This document shows, in pieces, positions 33,701-42,363 of a DNA stretch of 64,000 bases. Below the pieces are notes generated by a model. The model was given only the letters and a program-made list of their open reading frames with translations, searched no databases and was not told where the DNA came from. Positions within the stretch are counted from its first letter, which is position 1; the number at the start of each line of letters is the position of its first letter. The DNA comes from Kitagawia praeruptora (taxonomy: Eukaryota; Streptophyta; Magnoliopsida; Apiales; Apiaceae): contig CM075345.1 of assembly GCA_037693485.1 (NCBI GenBank), positions 110,664,001 to 110,728,000 on the forward strand. Direction: 5' to 3'. A program made the translations under genes and the position numbers.

Positions 33701-34074
33701 TTTCGAACTCCTCTCAAAGCCAGTGAACCTTCCTTGATGTGAGTGATTGATACACCTTTCTTGTTGAAGACAATTTCGTAACCTTTGTCACAGAATTGAC
33801 TGATACTCAACAAATTATGCTTTAATCCCTCAACATAGGAAATATCTTCAATGATGACATTGCCAGTTTTCAGTTTGCCATATCCCTTTGTCACACCTAT
33901 GCTGTCATCTCCAAAGGTAACATAAGGGCCAGCTTTCATAACCAACTCTGTAAGCAGGGACTTGTTTCCAGTCATATGCCTCGATGCTCCACTATCTAGC
34001 ACCCATATAACTTTATTTCTCTTTTGCTTAATGCCCTGCAATAACAGATTGGTTAGACATTCTTCGGAACCCAA
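30721..34074 (-). CDS. Copia pol polyprotein: protease, integrase, reverse transcriptase, RNase H
   Basis: 1117 codons. Aspartic protease at residues 24-36 (WVLDSGASRHMTG). GAG-pre-integrase zinc-binding segment at about 155-200 (LWHKKLSHLN ... CEACEMGKSKRASH). Integrase core at about 215-330 (HMDLFGPVNV, RSDNGTEFKN, NGVVERKNRTLVEAAR; D-D-E present). RT at about 640-890 (DETYAPVARLEAVRMFLAF, QMDVKSAFLNGELEEEVY, YVDD at 804-807). RNase H at about 960-1100 (YTDSDYAGCRIDRKSTSG, STAEAEYIAA, CDNTSAIAI, HIDIRYHFIRE). The end ELGMLNTS is usual for this lineage. All catalytic motifs are intact. The first codon is probably not ATG (TTG at 34074). The frame is offset from gag, with a 22-base overlap, so expression needs a frameshift or other means. 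Confidence 0.95.
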   Translation of the reverse strand: MGSEECLTNLLLQGIKQKRNKVIWVLDSGASRHMTGNKSLLTELVMKAGPYVTFGDDSIGVTKGYGKLKTGNVIIEDISYVEGLKHNLLSISQFCDKGYEIVFNKKGVSITHIKEGSLALRGVRKADLFVADMDSANQNEVTCFYSKASDDESWLWHKKLSHLNFKTMNALARRELVRDLPQMEFAPKGLCEACEMGKSKRASHKSKEISSITEPLQLLHMDLFGPVNVLSLSRKRYALVIVDDFSKYTWVLFAMTKDEVPFLIIDHITQIENVSTLTVKTIRSDNGTEFKNAVLNDFCVSKGIRRQYSAPRTPQQNGVVERKNRTLVEAARTLLCDSKLPLYFWAEAVSTVCYTQNRSLIIKDKEKTPCELMNGRRPTIKYFHVFGAKCYVLIDDENLGKFAAKAREGIFVGYSTDVVAAYRVFLVNDRKVTESYNVRFDDTKLSSISRDSNEPKSLKFQNLDLEDLEDEPELVVPLNVPSVREEPESSEQANSTRSGETSSVRTGNNSGGVNSSSRTTVQGSSRVDSSSVGAGTNSGGVSKSIQSSQHHNSESHAESSRQFPRERVWNRDHPFELIIGDPDAGVSTRRNARADLANICLFSGFLSKLEPKEIEEALGDADWVIAMQEELNQFERQKVWKLVPRPKNKSVIGARWVFRNKMDENGLVTRNKARLVAKGYSQREGIDYDETYAPVARLEAVRMFLAFAAHKNFKVFQMDVKSAFLNGELEEEVYLEQPPGFVDPELVDFVYLLFKSVYGLRQSPRCWYETLSVFLIESGFTRGVIDKTLFYKNVKNDLILVQVYVDDIIFGSSNERLCEKFAKLMQDKYEMSMMGELSFFLGLQISQRKDGIFISQSKYVRDLLKKYNLEDASAAKTPMATATKLDEDKSGKSVDITSYRGMIGSLLYLTASRPDIMFATCLCARFQADPRESHLIAVKRIFRYLKGTPNLGIWYPRDTGFNLIGYTDSDYAGCRIDRKSTSGACQFLGRRLVSWQSKKQHTVSTSTAEAEYIAAGSCVAQILWMRNQLKDYGMEHKKIPIMCDNTSAIAITNNPVDHSRTKHIDIRYHFIREHVEEGTVELHFVPTMQQIADIFTKPLDEVTFNRLVGELGMLNTS

Positions 34075-36497
34075 CTTTGATTGGGCCCGGCTTTTCGATA
34101 AGATTTAGAATCAACAGATTTAACAACAGGAGATGCAGTTTTCTTAACATAACTAGAGCTTTCGACTTCCTCCTTTCCTTTCTCAGACTTGACATATTTA
34201 TCAGTCCTAGGAGAAGGTTTGTCACTCCTAACTTTAGGAAGACTGACAGTCTTGGCTCTCCCAAACTTCTTTTTGTTGTTTGAACTAGCAGCAGTATTTG
34301 AGCATGACTGGCTAGATGCATTCATTAAATTCACAAAAGTTTGCATAACATTAAAAGTGCATGTCATACAATTTGGTTGACCACACTGTGCATGATTCTG
34401 ATGCAGATTATTCATTGTATGTGTGACAGGCATGGCATGTGTAGCAGTGCATGCATAAGAAAGATGTTCAGTAGATTTACAGTGATAACATGCTTTCTTT
34501 ATTCGTTCAGCCTTAACCTCTTTTATGCCTTTCTTCCCTTGTTGTTTAACAGCCTTAGCTCCTATTCCTAGTCTAGATTCATCACTAGGGAAATTGATTT
34601 TAACTTGTTTAATAGGAGTTATAGGTTGTGCTTTCTGGAGATCTTCCATCTCTATCTCATATCTAGCTATCAATTCAGTCTCTTCTTCTTCTATTCTAGG
34701 AACAAGGTGTTTGTAGATGGGTTTGACAGAAGATTTAAGAATACTAGGTGTTTCCTTTTTAAGGTCACTGGAGCTAGGATCGATATGTCTCTTCCCTTCT
34801 TTCTTAGATAGGTCAGAATAGTCAAGTCCTACACCTACTCCAGTTATCTTCTTAAATACATCATTATCTACATACACTTTACTAGCAGCTAGTTTGTAAG
34901 CTTCACATTTAGTTTCTAACTCAGCTAGTTTGTTCCTTAAACATGATTCTATTTCTTCCTTAAGGACGAGCTTGTGTTCCAAAGATTTAATAAAATCTCT
35001 TAGAGAAGTATCTACAGTGCAAGCAGCCTCTAACTCTTCCACTCTTGCCTCAAGCATTCTGCTTTTGGCGACAAGTGTTTTCTGTTCCTTTTGAGAAGTG
35101 TCTAGGCTTTTACACAACATGTAGATCTCTTCGCTAAGAGCCCCGTTCTGTTCCTTATATTCATCAATAGACATTTCTACTTTAAGGGTTAGAACTGGTA
35201 CCTCTGGTTCCTCTGATGTCTCAGCCATGAGCGCAAAGTTTGCTACATGAGTAACATCTTCCTCATCTGAATCATCCCAAGCTCTTCCTTCTGTTACTAC
35301 TAAAGCTCTTTTACCATGTTTTTCTTTCACCAGCGATTCATACTTGCTTTTGAGGGCTTCAAATGTCTCTTTTGGATAAGTCTGTTTAGGCTTTTTGCAG
35401 TCCGAGGCAAAATGTCCAGGTTCACCACAATTATAGCAATTGAACTTCATTTTGAAATCCAACGGAGATTTGTAGCTGGTACTCTTGCCTTTACCTTGGT
35501 AGCCTGACGAACTACCTCCACCCTTAGCAGCCCGATAATAAGATGAAGAATTTCTCTGTGGTCGGTTGCTCTTTCTGAATCTCATGTTGCTGAACTTCCT
35601 TGCCATGTATGCCACGACACTATCGTCCATGTTGTCCAGCTCTTCTTGGGTGAAGTAGTCATCATCACTGTTAGATGCACACTCGTCATCATTATCAACT
35701 TGATGTGGTGCAGGTGATGATTTAGGCTTTGCTGCAACCATTGCCTTCTTAGACTCTTCCTCATCAGCAACTAATCCTGATGCTGTTTCTTTTCCTTTTG
35801 AATCAATGTCCCATGCTTGATCTTGAAGTGTTTCCAGCTCATAGGTCTTTAGAATTCCATAATATTCCTCCAGAGAAGTTGTATGCAAATCTCTGGTTTC
35901 TCTGATTGCGTAGACTCTATGTTCAATGCTCTTTGGCTGGTTCCTCAGATATCTCGTATTGGTTTCAACCATGGGGAGAGTTACACCTCTCAGATTCAAA
36001 TCCAATACCAACTGACTGAATCGTAGATAGACATCTGTTATGCTCTCTCCTTTTCGTATTCTAAAGGTGTCATACTCCATCTTGAGTATAAGTGTCTTGT
36101 TGCTTCTAACTTCTGCAGATCCTTCCATGACAACTTCTATCTTGTCCCAAATCTTCTTTGCTGTATTCAAACCTTTGACTATGTTGAACATTTCATGATC
36201 AAGAGATTCCATCAAGGTTTGTCTTACTGCAGTATCATAAGCTATTTGCTCCTTGTCAGCATCCGTAAAGTCCGCTGCCTTTTTAGGCTCAGACCGAGCA
36301 GGTATAACCTCCTCTCCTTCCGTACGCTCAGGGATAGCTTTCATTGGAACAAATTTACCCTTCTCAAGGACTTCCAGATACTCAGGGTTAATAGTCTCTA
36401 AGTAGAGTCTCATTCTGAAAACCCATTCTTCATAGTGATCTCGGTTGAACATTGGGATCTTGAAAGAATTTTTAGGAGCCATTTCAAGTCTTGTCAC
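34053..36497 (-). CDS. Copia gag protein with two CCHC knuckles and coiled coil (814 aa)
   Basis: The ATG at 36497 may be used (MTRLEMAPKN), or the second Met at residue 6 (MAPKNSFKIPMFNRDHYEEW), which fits the conserved gag start better. The UBN2-type domain spans about 15-225 (AKKIWDKIEVV, RIRKGESITDVYLRFSQLV). First zinc knuckle at C354-C367 (CYNCGEPGHFASDC). Residues about 436-540 are a leucine-rich coiled coil. Second CCHC at 670-683 (CYHCKSTEHLSYAC), followed by a Cys/His patch (CGQPNCMTC). The end SWVPKNV lies at the usual gag-pol joint. Much longer than simple copia gags, as in Sireviruses. Confidence 0.93.
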   Translation of the reverse strand: MTRLEMAPKNSFKIPMFNRDHYEEWVFRMRLYLETINPEYLEVLEKGKFVPMKAIPERTEGEEVIPARSEPKKAADFTDADKEQIAYDTAVRQTLMESLDHEMFNIVKGLNTAKKIWDKIEVVMEGSAEVRSNKTLILKMEYDTFRIRKGESITDVYLRFSQLVLDLNLRGVTLPMVETNTRYLRNQPKSIEHRVYAIRETRDLHTTSLEEYYGILKTYELETLQDQAWDIDSKGKETASGLVADEEESKKAMVAAKPKSSPAPHQVDNDDECASNSDDDYFTQEELDNMDDSVVAYMARKFSNMRFRKSNRPQRNSSSYYRAAKGGGSSSGYQGKGKSTSYKSPLDFKMKFNCYNCGEPGHFASDCKKPKQTYPKETFEALKSKYESLVKEKHGKRALVVTEGRAWDDSDEEDVTHVANFALMAETSEEPEVPVLTLKVEMSIDEYKEQNGALSEEIYMLCKSLDTSQKEQKTLVAKSRMLEARVEELEAACTVDTSLRDFIKSLEHKLVLKEEIESCLRNKLAELETKCEAYKLAASKVYVDNDVFKKITGVGVGLDYSDLSKKEGKRHIDPSSSDLKKETPSILKSSVKPIYKHLVPRIEEEETELIARYEIEMEDLQKAQPITPIKQVKINFPSDESRLGIGAKAVKQQGKKGIKEVKAERIKKACYHCKSTEHLSYACTATHAMPVTHTMNNLHQNHAQCGQPNCMTCTFNVMQTFVNLMNASSQSCSNTAASSNNKKKFGRAKTVSLPKVRSDKPSPRTDKYVKSEKGKEEVESSSYVKKTASPVVKSVDSKSYRKAGPNQSWVPKNV

Positions 36498-37202
36498 TAA
36501 AAATCTCTAAGTACCCAAGACTAGGCTTATGTAGAATATCTATGTAGAACTTCTGCCAAGTCGAAATTTCTCTAAGTAGAAATTTTTGCTCAAGTCGAAA
36601 TTTCTCTTAAGTAGAAATTGTCCAAGTCGAAATTCACCAAGTAGAAATTGTCCAAGTCGAAATTCTATGTAGAAAATCTCAAGTAGAAATTCTATGTAGA
36701 ACTTTTGTCCTTAGAATAATTTTTCTTCTGCAGATTACTTTAATATTGAATAAACAATATCACCACTTAAACACCTTTTTGACTTTTGATTGCTTTACAC
36801 GCCGAAAGTGACTAACCCACCTGCTAAGCACTGAGTACACTTTCTTTTGCTTTCGGCTAAGAAATAATAATCAAATCAAAAGTACCAAAAACACCTTTTT
36901 GACTATAATTTCTTTGAAAAGGAAATTGAAAAGTTGCTGGGTTATATTCTTTGACAAGAACAGATGATGAACACTCAAGGACACCAAATATTAATGAACC
37001 CAGATTAATTCACAAAAATTAATTAAAATACACCCAAGCCAAATAATCACTCCTGAAGTATTTAAATAATTTTTCTGGATGAGTTTTCACTGGAAACGAA
37101 TTAAAGCTTACTTTTCTAGAAATTTAGAAAAGTAGATCTAGAAAATGAAAACTCACGATTCTTCTACCAAACACAAGGATCTATGTTTTGTATGTTAAAC
37201 AT
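36498..37202 (-). repeat. Leader between PBS and gag, with AAGT(A/C)GAAATT repeats
   Basis: At 36540-36710 the plus strand carries about ten copies of AAGTAGAAATT / AAGTCGAAATT (e.g. CAAGTCGAAATT, AAGTAGAAATTGTCC, the latter followed by the former in near-tandem). The motif is related to the LTR phrases and, in part, to the array at 29690-30310. The rest is untranslated leader. Confidence 0.8.
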
Positions 37203-37216
37203 CCGCTCTGATACCA
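37203..37216 (-). other. Primer-binding site of the large copia element
   Basis: The minus strand TGGTATCAGAGCGG lies two bases from the 5' LTR (37219). Initiator tRNA-Met type. Confidence 0.92.
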
Positions 37217-37218
37217 AT

Positions 37219-38271
37219 TGTTAGGTCCAAATGTGTTGTAGAGGGGGGGTGAATACAACTTTTCGATTATGAGTAGCAATAAATACGATGCAATAAATGA
37301 ACACACAGATTCAAGGAATATATTTCTTTTATATATAACTTGAAAAGGTTGCTACAACATTCATTACAAAGTATAACAGAAGTTGAGAGAGAAGTGAATG
37401 ATTCTAAGCTCTGTGAATACTCTCTCTCTTTTTCTTGTGTTTTTCTCAATATTGCTCACTAACTAAAACATTACACAAGTGCTTCTATTTATACTACATG
37501 TAATCTATGACCTGTAGTCTTCAAAGACTAAGATGTACGTGGCCCAATGATGTCCACATAAATCTTGTCTTATCTTGAAAGCTTGGAAATCTGCCAATCA
37601 GAAGATGCCATGTGTCATGTTGAAGCTGCACTCTAAGTAGAACTTCTACTTGAGAATTTCTACTTAGCCATCTCGAAATTCTAAGTAGAACTTCTACTTG
37701 GGAATTTCGACTTAGCCATCTAGAACATTTAGTACTTAGAAAATATTCTGGTCTTCAACTTGAAACTTCAATGCACATCTTGAGCTTGTTATATCTTCAT
37801 ATCTTCTTTGTTCTTCTACAAGCTCTTGAACATGGATCTTTATTACTGACATAAACTTGCTATCAATGTCCTGACACTTGATGCACTGGTCTGGTTCATA
37901 AGTGACTAGTCTTGATAGTGTTTCTGCTTCTTGAATAAATTACCATATTCACTTAGTAACTTGGCTTTCCAATATTTGCTTTCCTTCTTGTTCACTTGAA
38001 ATCAATTGGTCTTGTTGATACTGATAGTTATGATCTTGATTCTCGAATTCTCAAATCACTGAGGCCTGAACAACTTTGACTTGAACTTCTCTCAATGATT
38101 TCTTCTTGGCTTGATCATAGTTAACATGTTCAATTGTATCAATTACCTTGTCTTCATTTAGTGTTGATTCCTTGTGACTTCTTGTTCTTGATTGTCTTCT
38201 GGTTAAGTATCTTTTCGTTTAATTGAGTTACATTAGTTATAGTGTTACAAGTTAATACACTCTGCCTTTCA
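37219..38271 (-). repeat. 5' LTR of the large copia element
   Basis: Same length as the 3' LTR (1053 bp), with one difference by eye: C23816 versus G37394. TATAAATAG at 37485-37493 is the probable promoter. Confidence 0.96.
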
Positions 38272-38310
38272 TTTAGACAGATGGATGCACAAAAAAATCT
38301 ATACTCTATA

Positions 38311-38550
38311 CTCCCTCTGTCCCAACCAATTTTTTACATTTCTTTTTACACTTTCTGGCACGCATTTTAAGGTGTATTTTAAGGATAGTTCCATAAATTA
38401 TTTTTAAAATTTTCTTTTTTTGTATAAAAATATATACATTATATTTTTATACAAAAAAACAAAATTTTAAAAATATGTTATAGAACTACCTTTAAAATGC
38501 GTACCAAAAACATCATTTTGAAACGTAAACAACTACATGGGACTGAGGGG
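38311..38550. mobile_element. Stowaway-type MITE (Tc1/mariner), 240 bp
   Basis: Starts CTCCCTCTGTCCCAACCA, ends with the inverted CCCCTCAGTCCCATGTAG, flanked by TA (38309-38310 and 38551-38552). CTCCCTC(C/T)GTCCCA is the Stowaway signature. A central foldback lies around TATAAAAATATATAC (38420-38460). Confidence 0.88.
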
Positions 38551-38568
38551 TACTATTATATAAAAACC

Positions 38569-39060
38569 GAAACATTAAAAGTTTTGGTACCTGTTTTTTG
38601 GTACATGTTTTCTGGTTACCTGTTTTTTGGTACGTCGTGAATTTACTTATTTACCCTTCATTATAAAGAAAAATATATATGATATCTATACTATTAAAAC
38701 TCCTAAAATAAATAATAACATAATATAATTAATGGTAAGTAGTCGATTGCCTTTTTTTACATTTACTTTTAACTGAAGATATTACCTTTTATAAACACCT
38801 AAAAACATAAATCGTATACTATCTTCCAATCATTAATATTTCTTTTCGAATCAAAATACTAAAAACATTAGTACAATCCGTAAATATGAGTATATTAAAT
38901 TAAAATTTATTAATTATATAATAGACGAAACATTAAAAATTTTGGTACCTATTTTTTGGTATATTTTTTTTAGTATTTCGTGAATTTACTTATTTAACCT
39001 TTATTATAAAGAAAAATATATACAATATCTATACTATTAAAACACCTAATATGAACACCT
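38569..39060. repeat. Diverged direct repeat carrying two Helitron 5' ends
   Basis: GAAACATTAAAAGTTTTGGT (38569) recurs as GAAACATTAAAAATTTTGGT (38928). Both are followed by a TCGTGAATTTACTTATTTA phrase and by TCTATACTATTAAAAC (38685 and 39028). Confidence 0.7.
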
Positions 39061-39486
39061 AAAAACATCAATCATATCATATCTTCCAATCATATAATAT
39101 CTAGCAATAATTAATATATACGCAAAAATATCACATCATATCTTCTAATCACTAACAAAATATAATAGAAATCCGTATACTAACGAATAATGACCATTAG
39201 ATTTTTAGTAAAAAATCAGAATCGTTAGAGATTAAATATATTATATAATTAAATTAATTTACTAAAATTTCAAAGTTTGAACTCTAGCAACGACATATTT
39301 ATTTTAAAATTTTATAATATAAGTTTTAAACCATGCATATCATTATTTAAATTTATATTAAATTATTAATATTAAAATTAAAATAAAATGTTGTAAATAA
39401 TGATTATATAAAAATATAATTTTAGCATAAAATAAAATTCGTTACATATCAAAAAAAATCCGTGCATCGCACGGGTCATAAGCTAG
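38685..39486 (+). mobile_element. Non-autonomous Helitron
   Basis: 5' TCTATACTATTAAAAC (a second candidate start is at 39028). The 3' hairpin CCGTGC-ATC-GCACGG (39460-39474) is followed by 11 bases and then CTAG (39483-39486), with T next. 5'-TC, a hairpin near the 3' end and a CTRR terminus are the Helitron rules. No coding capacity. Confidence 0.8.
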
Positions 39487-39601
39487 TATCTATATTACTC
39501 ACTGGAGAATATTTAAATTAAACTCATCAGCAAAAAGTGTAATTATTCGACTTGTTGACAAAACTAAAACACGTATGAGGAAAAAAAATTAAACAGGGAA
39601 C

Positions 39602-39720
39602 CTTCTTTCCTCGCTTAGAAAAACCAAGATGTGCCAGAACATCCTTAAGCTCTTTTACTTGAATATATGTCAATTTCTTCAGCAGCAGAGAAAATGCAAA
39701 GACCACCTGTGACCTAAAAG
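39602..39720 (-). pseudogene. SAP-domain exon, SIZ1-like (SUMO ligase) fragment
   Basis: Reads LTYIQVKELKDVLAHLGFSK RGKK followed by a GT splice site (39600-39601). SIZ1 proteins start with a SAP domain of the same pattern (L-A-Y-F-R-I-K-E-L-K-D-V-L-x-x-L-G-L-S-K-x-G-K-K), as I recall, and the intron position is plausible. The expected start Met is missing upstream (FAFSLLLKK instead), and no zinc-finger (SP-RING) exon is seen in the window. It is likely a displaced or broken piece. Confidence 0.6.
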
Positions 39721-42363
39721 GACCTATAAAGATGTCATGAAAGAGCAATAATCAGAATAGCCTATAAATAGCTATTATAAACATTCAATTTTAATTAACT
39801 GTCCACATTATTTGAAAAGGAAATGATAATGCTTTTAAAGAGAAGTGCCATAAAAAAAAATCAATTAGAATCCTTAGTATTCATTTGGCATCATATCAAT
39901 ATACAGCCCTCAACAAAAAGGCAAGCCAAACATTAGCAGTTTAGCACTCTCATCCTCAGACATGTACTTACCAAGTTCACAGTGAGTCATTCTTTGGCCA
40001 CAGCAGAAGTGATAATTTTGCAGCACCCTGTGATAAATTTGCAGAACCCATGTCATCTGGCTGCCATGGCTTCAAACCACACATATATGAGATGATAAGA
40101 CAATAGATAGAAGGGAAAATTGTTAATCATTGAAAGCAACAAAAACAAAGCACGAATTAACAATGGGACGGAAAGTGAAAGAACATAAATACATAACAAA
40201 ACCTAAAAAAATCCTCCACCGGAATAGGATTTCTTTAGCCACAGTTTTACCTACCTTCACACAAAATTCAAAGAAAAATCATATTGATAATGATCTGGTT
40301 AACTAAAGCATTTTATAAAACATGTAGTGCCACACCATGTTTGATACATATTGAAATATTTCGGAGGTAAATTGGTGCACATCCATGGTATTAGTAGCAT
40401 CAGCCACTGCCGCGTCACTTTCTCTCTTCTCAAACATATTCAACATTGGATGGGAGTACTGGTGTTAGAGCAACGTTAAAAGTTAGGAGCATACAACCGA
40501 GTTATTATGACTAATCTTTCCAGATTTAATAGAATTTCATCTCATTTCATGCTGCCAACAGCGGCGCTGCATCATAAGACCGGTATCAAGATAGGTTCTA
40601 TTTTAACAAGCAGTTGGTGCAATATTTTTAAAAAGTGATCTACGAAAAGTAACCACATGCCACTCTTTGAAGAAGTGTAATCAAAATATCAAAATGCGAG
40701 AGTAGCAAAGTACCACATTAGATAATTGTATAAAAGATGTGTACCAGGGAAAAGAAAAATCCCACATAGAAATACGTATATCTGACACGTCAATCCCACA
40801 TAGAAATACGTATATCTGACACGTCATTATAATGTGTATTAGTCCCCCCAATTCACACAGATTAGCATCTCCTCAACCTGTTATAATCGATCTAAAAGTT
40901 ACAAGAGATAGACGCCTCAGATTCAATTTTCATGTGTTATTCTCAAACAATACATTATTGTGGCATTTCTTGTAGAGAGATGAGAATTATAGTATTTTAG
41001 GCTAAGACCTCTCTCTAATTTTGCATACCAAAGTAACCAAATTAAACATAGCCGCGAAATTTTGGGCAAGACTCGAGTTTATCAAAGTGTTTTCAACCAA
41101 TTACGCGAAAAGGTTGCAGCTTCATTATCATTTTTCTCACTGAATTTTTCAACCCTAGTACCTTCCTGAACAACCCCGTCCCCAACATACAAATCTAATG
41201 CAGTTTCTGAAATGTACTTGTCTTAGTTATTATAATTGCATATTATGAATAGTGTACCAATGTATTCAGTATTTTACTAGGTAATTCAGTTTACAAGCAA
41301 AGTGTATTGTGAAACAAACTTAAAAAACGATAGCAGGAGTGGATCATCTTGCAAACTTAAAAAACAAACTTAGATTATTTTGGAAAATCTATCCTAATGA
41401 ATATAACTTACTCTCATATTGTGATGGCACCAGTGGTGCTACTTCAAAAGAGCAATTCAGACATGGCTCTCTTGCAAATGCGACTGTTGATATTATCCTA
41501 ACAAGAAATGGTTAGAGTTATTATCTGTGTTTGTTCTGTAACTAGCAGTACATGTTATGACAAAGCAACTTAAATTAACAATCATAAGATAACATATCTA
41601 TAAATAAATTATAACATTATATAAGCTCTTAATAGTTAGCAAGTTAAAACCAATTACTAAATTATAACATTATATATATAAGATCATTCTAGAAAGTTAT
41701 AATTCAATTGGTTTGACACTAACACGCCAGTTTTAGCAATTACTGAATAAGTACTACAAAATACCATGAAAAGTAAAATGCTCACATTGTTCCAGCAATT
41801 CATCCGTTGATATGGGTGTTTCAAACCACAGTTCCTTGCTGATGGGTGTAAAACATGAGGAGAAGTTTGTACCTAAAAGTGCTGAAGCAATACCTACATT
41901 TCTCAAATACCGTTGTATTAGCAACAATTGGTTTTCTTTCATATAACAGTGGGAAACCTACACAAGGTTCAGGTGTGGCAAAGTACATGCCATGCCTCTT
42001 TCACTTACATGAACTATGCGTATATTTAATACAACACCTTGCAATTCAAATGTTGAAAAAAGCACGAAACTCACATAAACCTCATGTAAATATGAGTATA
42101 AAAACCGAATTTCAACGAAAAAAATGAAAAAGAAACAATTAATCTTTCATGGCATATCATTGAGCAGATGAAGTGCAGATTGGAAAAATTACACAATCAT
42201 GACAAATTGCATTATAAACCCGTAGGTACGTACTAATTCACAAGACAGTTAATTCAAAGTTATGTATATATACAAAGGGGGTAATACATCCAAACTCTAA
42301 GTTAATCACATTGACTTAGTTCTCTCAAAAAGCTGGGTTCTCTCAATAAATATATCTGTATAA
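39721..42363. other. Intergenic or intronic stretch with two weak exon candidates
   Basis: On the minus strand 41763-41870 reads TNFSSCFTPISKELWFETPI STDELLEQCEHFTFHG between AG and GT, and about 41398-41487 reads VAFAREPCLNCSFEVAPLVP SQYES. Both look like protein but I do not recognise them. A 34-bp tandem duplication (AATCCCACATAGAAATACGT...) is at 40758-40825. Nothing else stands out. They could be exons of an upstream gene or relics. Confidence 0.35.

Larger units (their letters stand above)
23641..38271 (-). mobile_element. Complete Sirevirus-type Ty1/copia retrotransposon, 14.6 kb, very recent
   Basis: Two 1053-bp LTRs (23641-24693 and 37219-38271), a 5-bp target duplication TTTAG (23636-23640 and 38272-38276), PBS (37203-37216) and PPT (24694-24710). 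On the minus strand the order is LTR, leader repeats, gag (36497-34053), pol (34074-30721), a motif array (29690-30310), a third ORF of 1331 codons (29033-25038), PPT and LTR. Integrase precedes RT, which is the copia order. Large size, a long gag with coiled coil and two CCHC knuckles, and a third ORF before the 3' LTR are Sirevirus/SIRE traits. The LTRs differ at one base by eye (C23816/G37394), and all three ORFs are open, so the insertion must be young. Confidence 0.95.
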
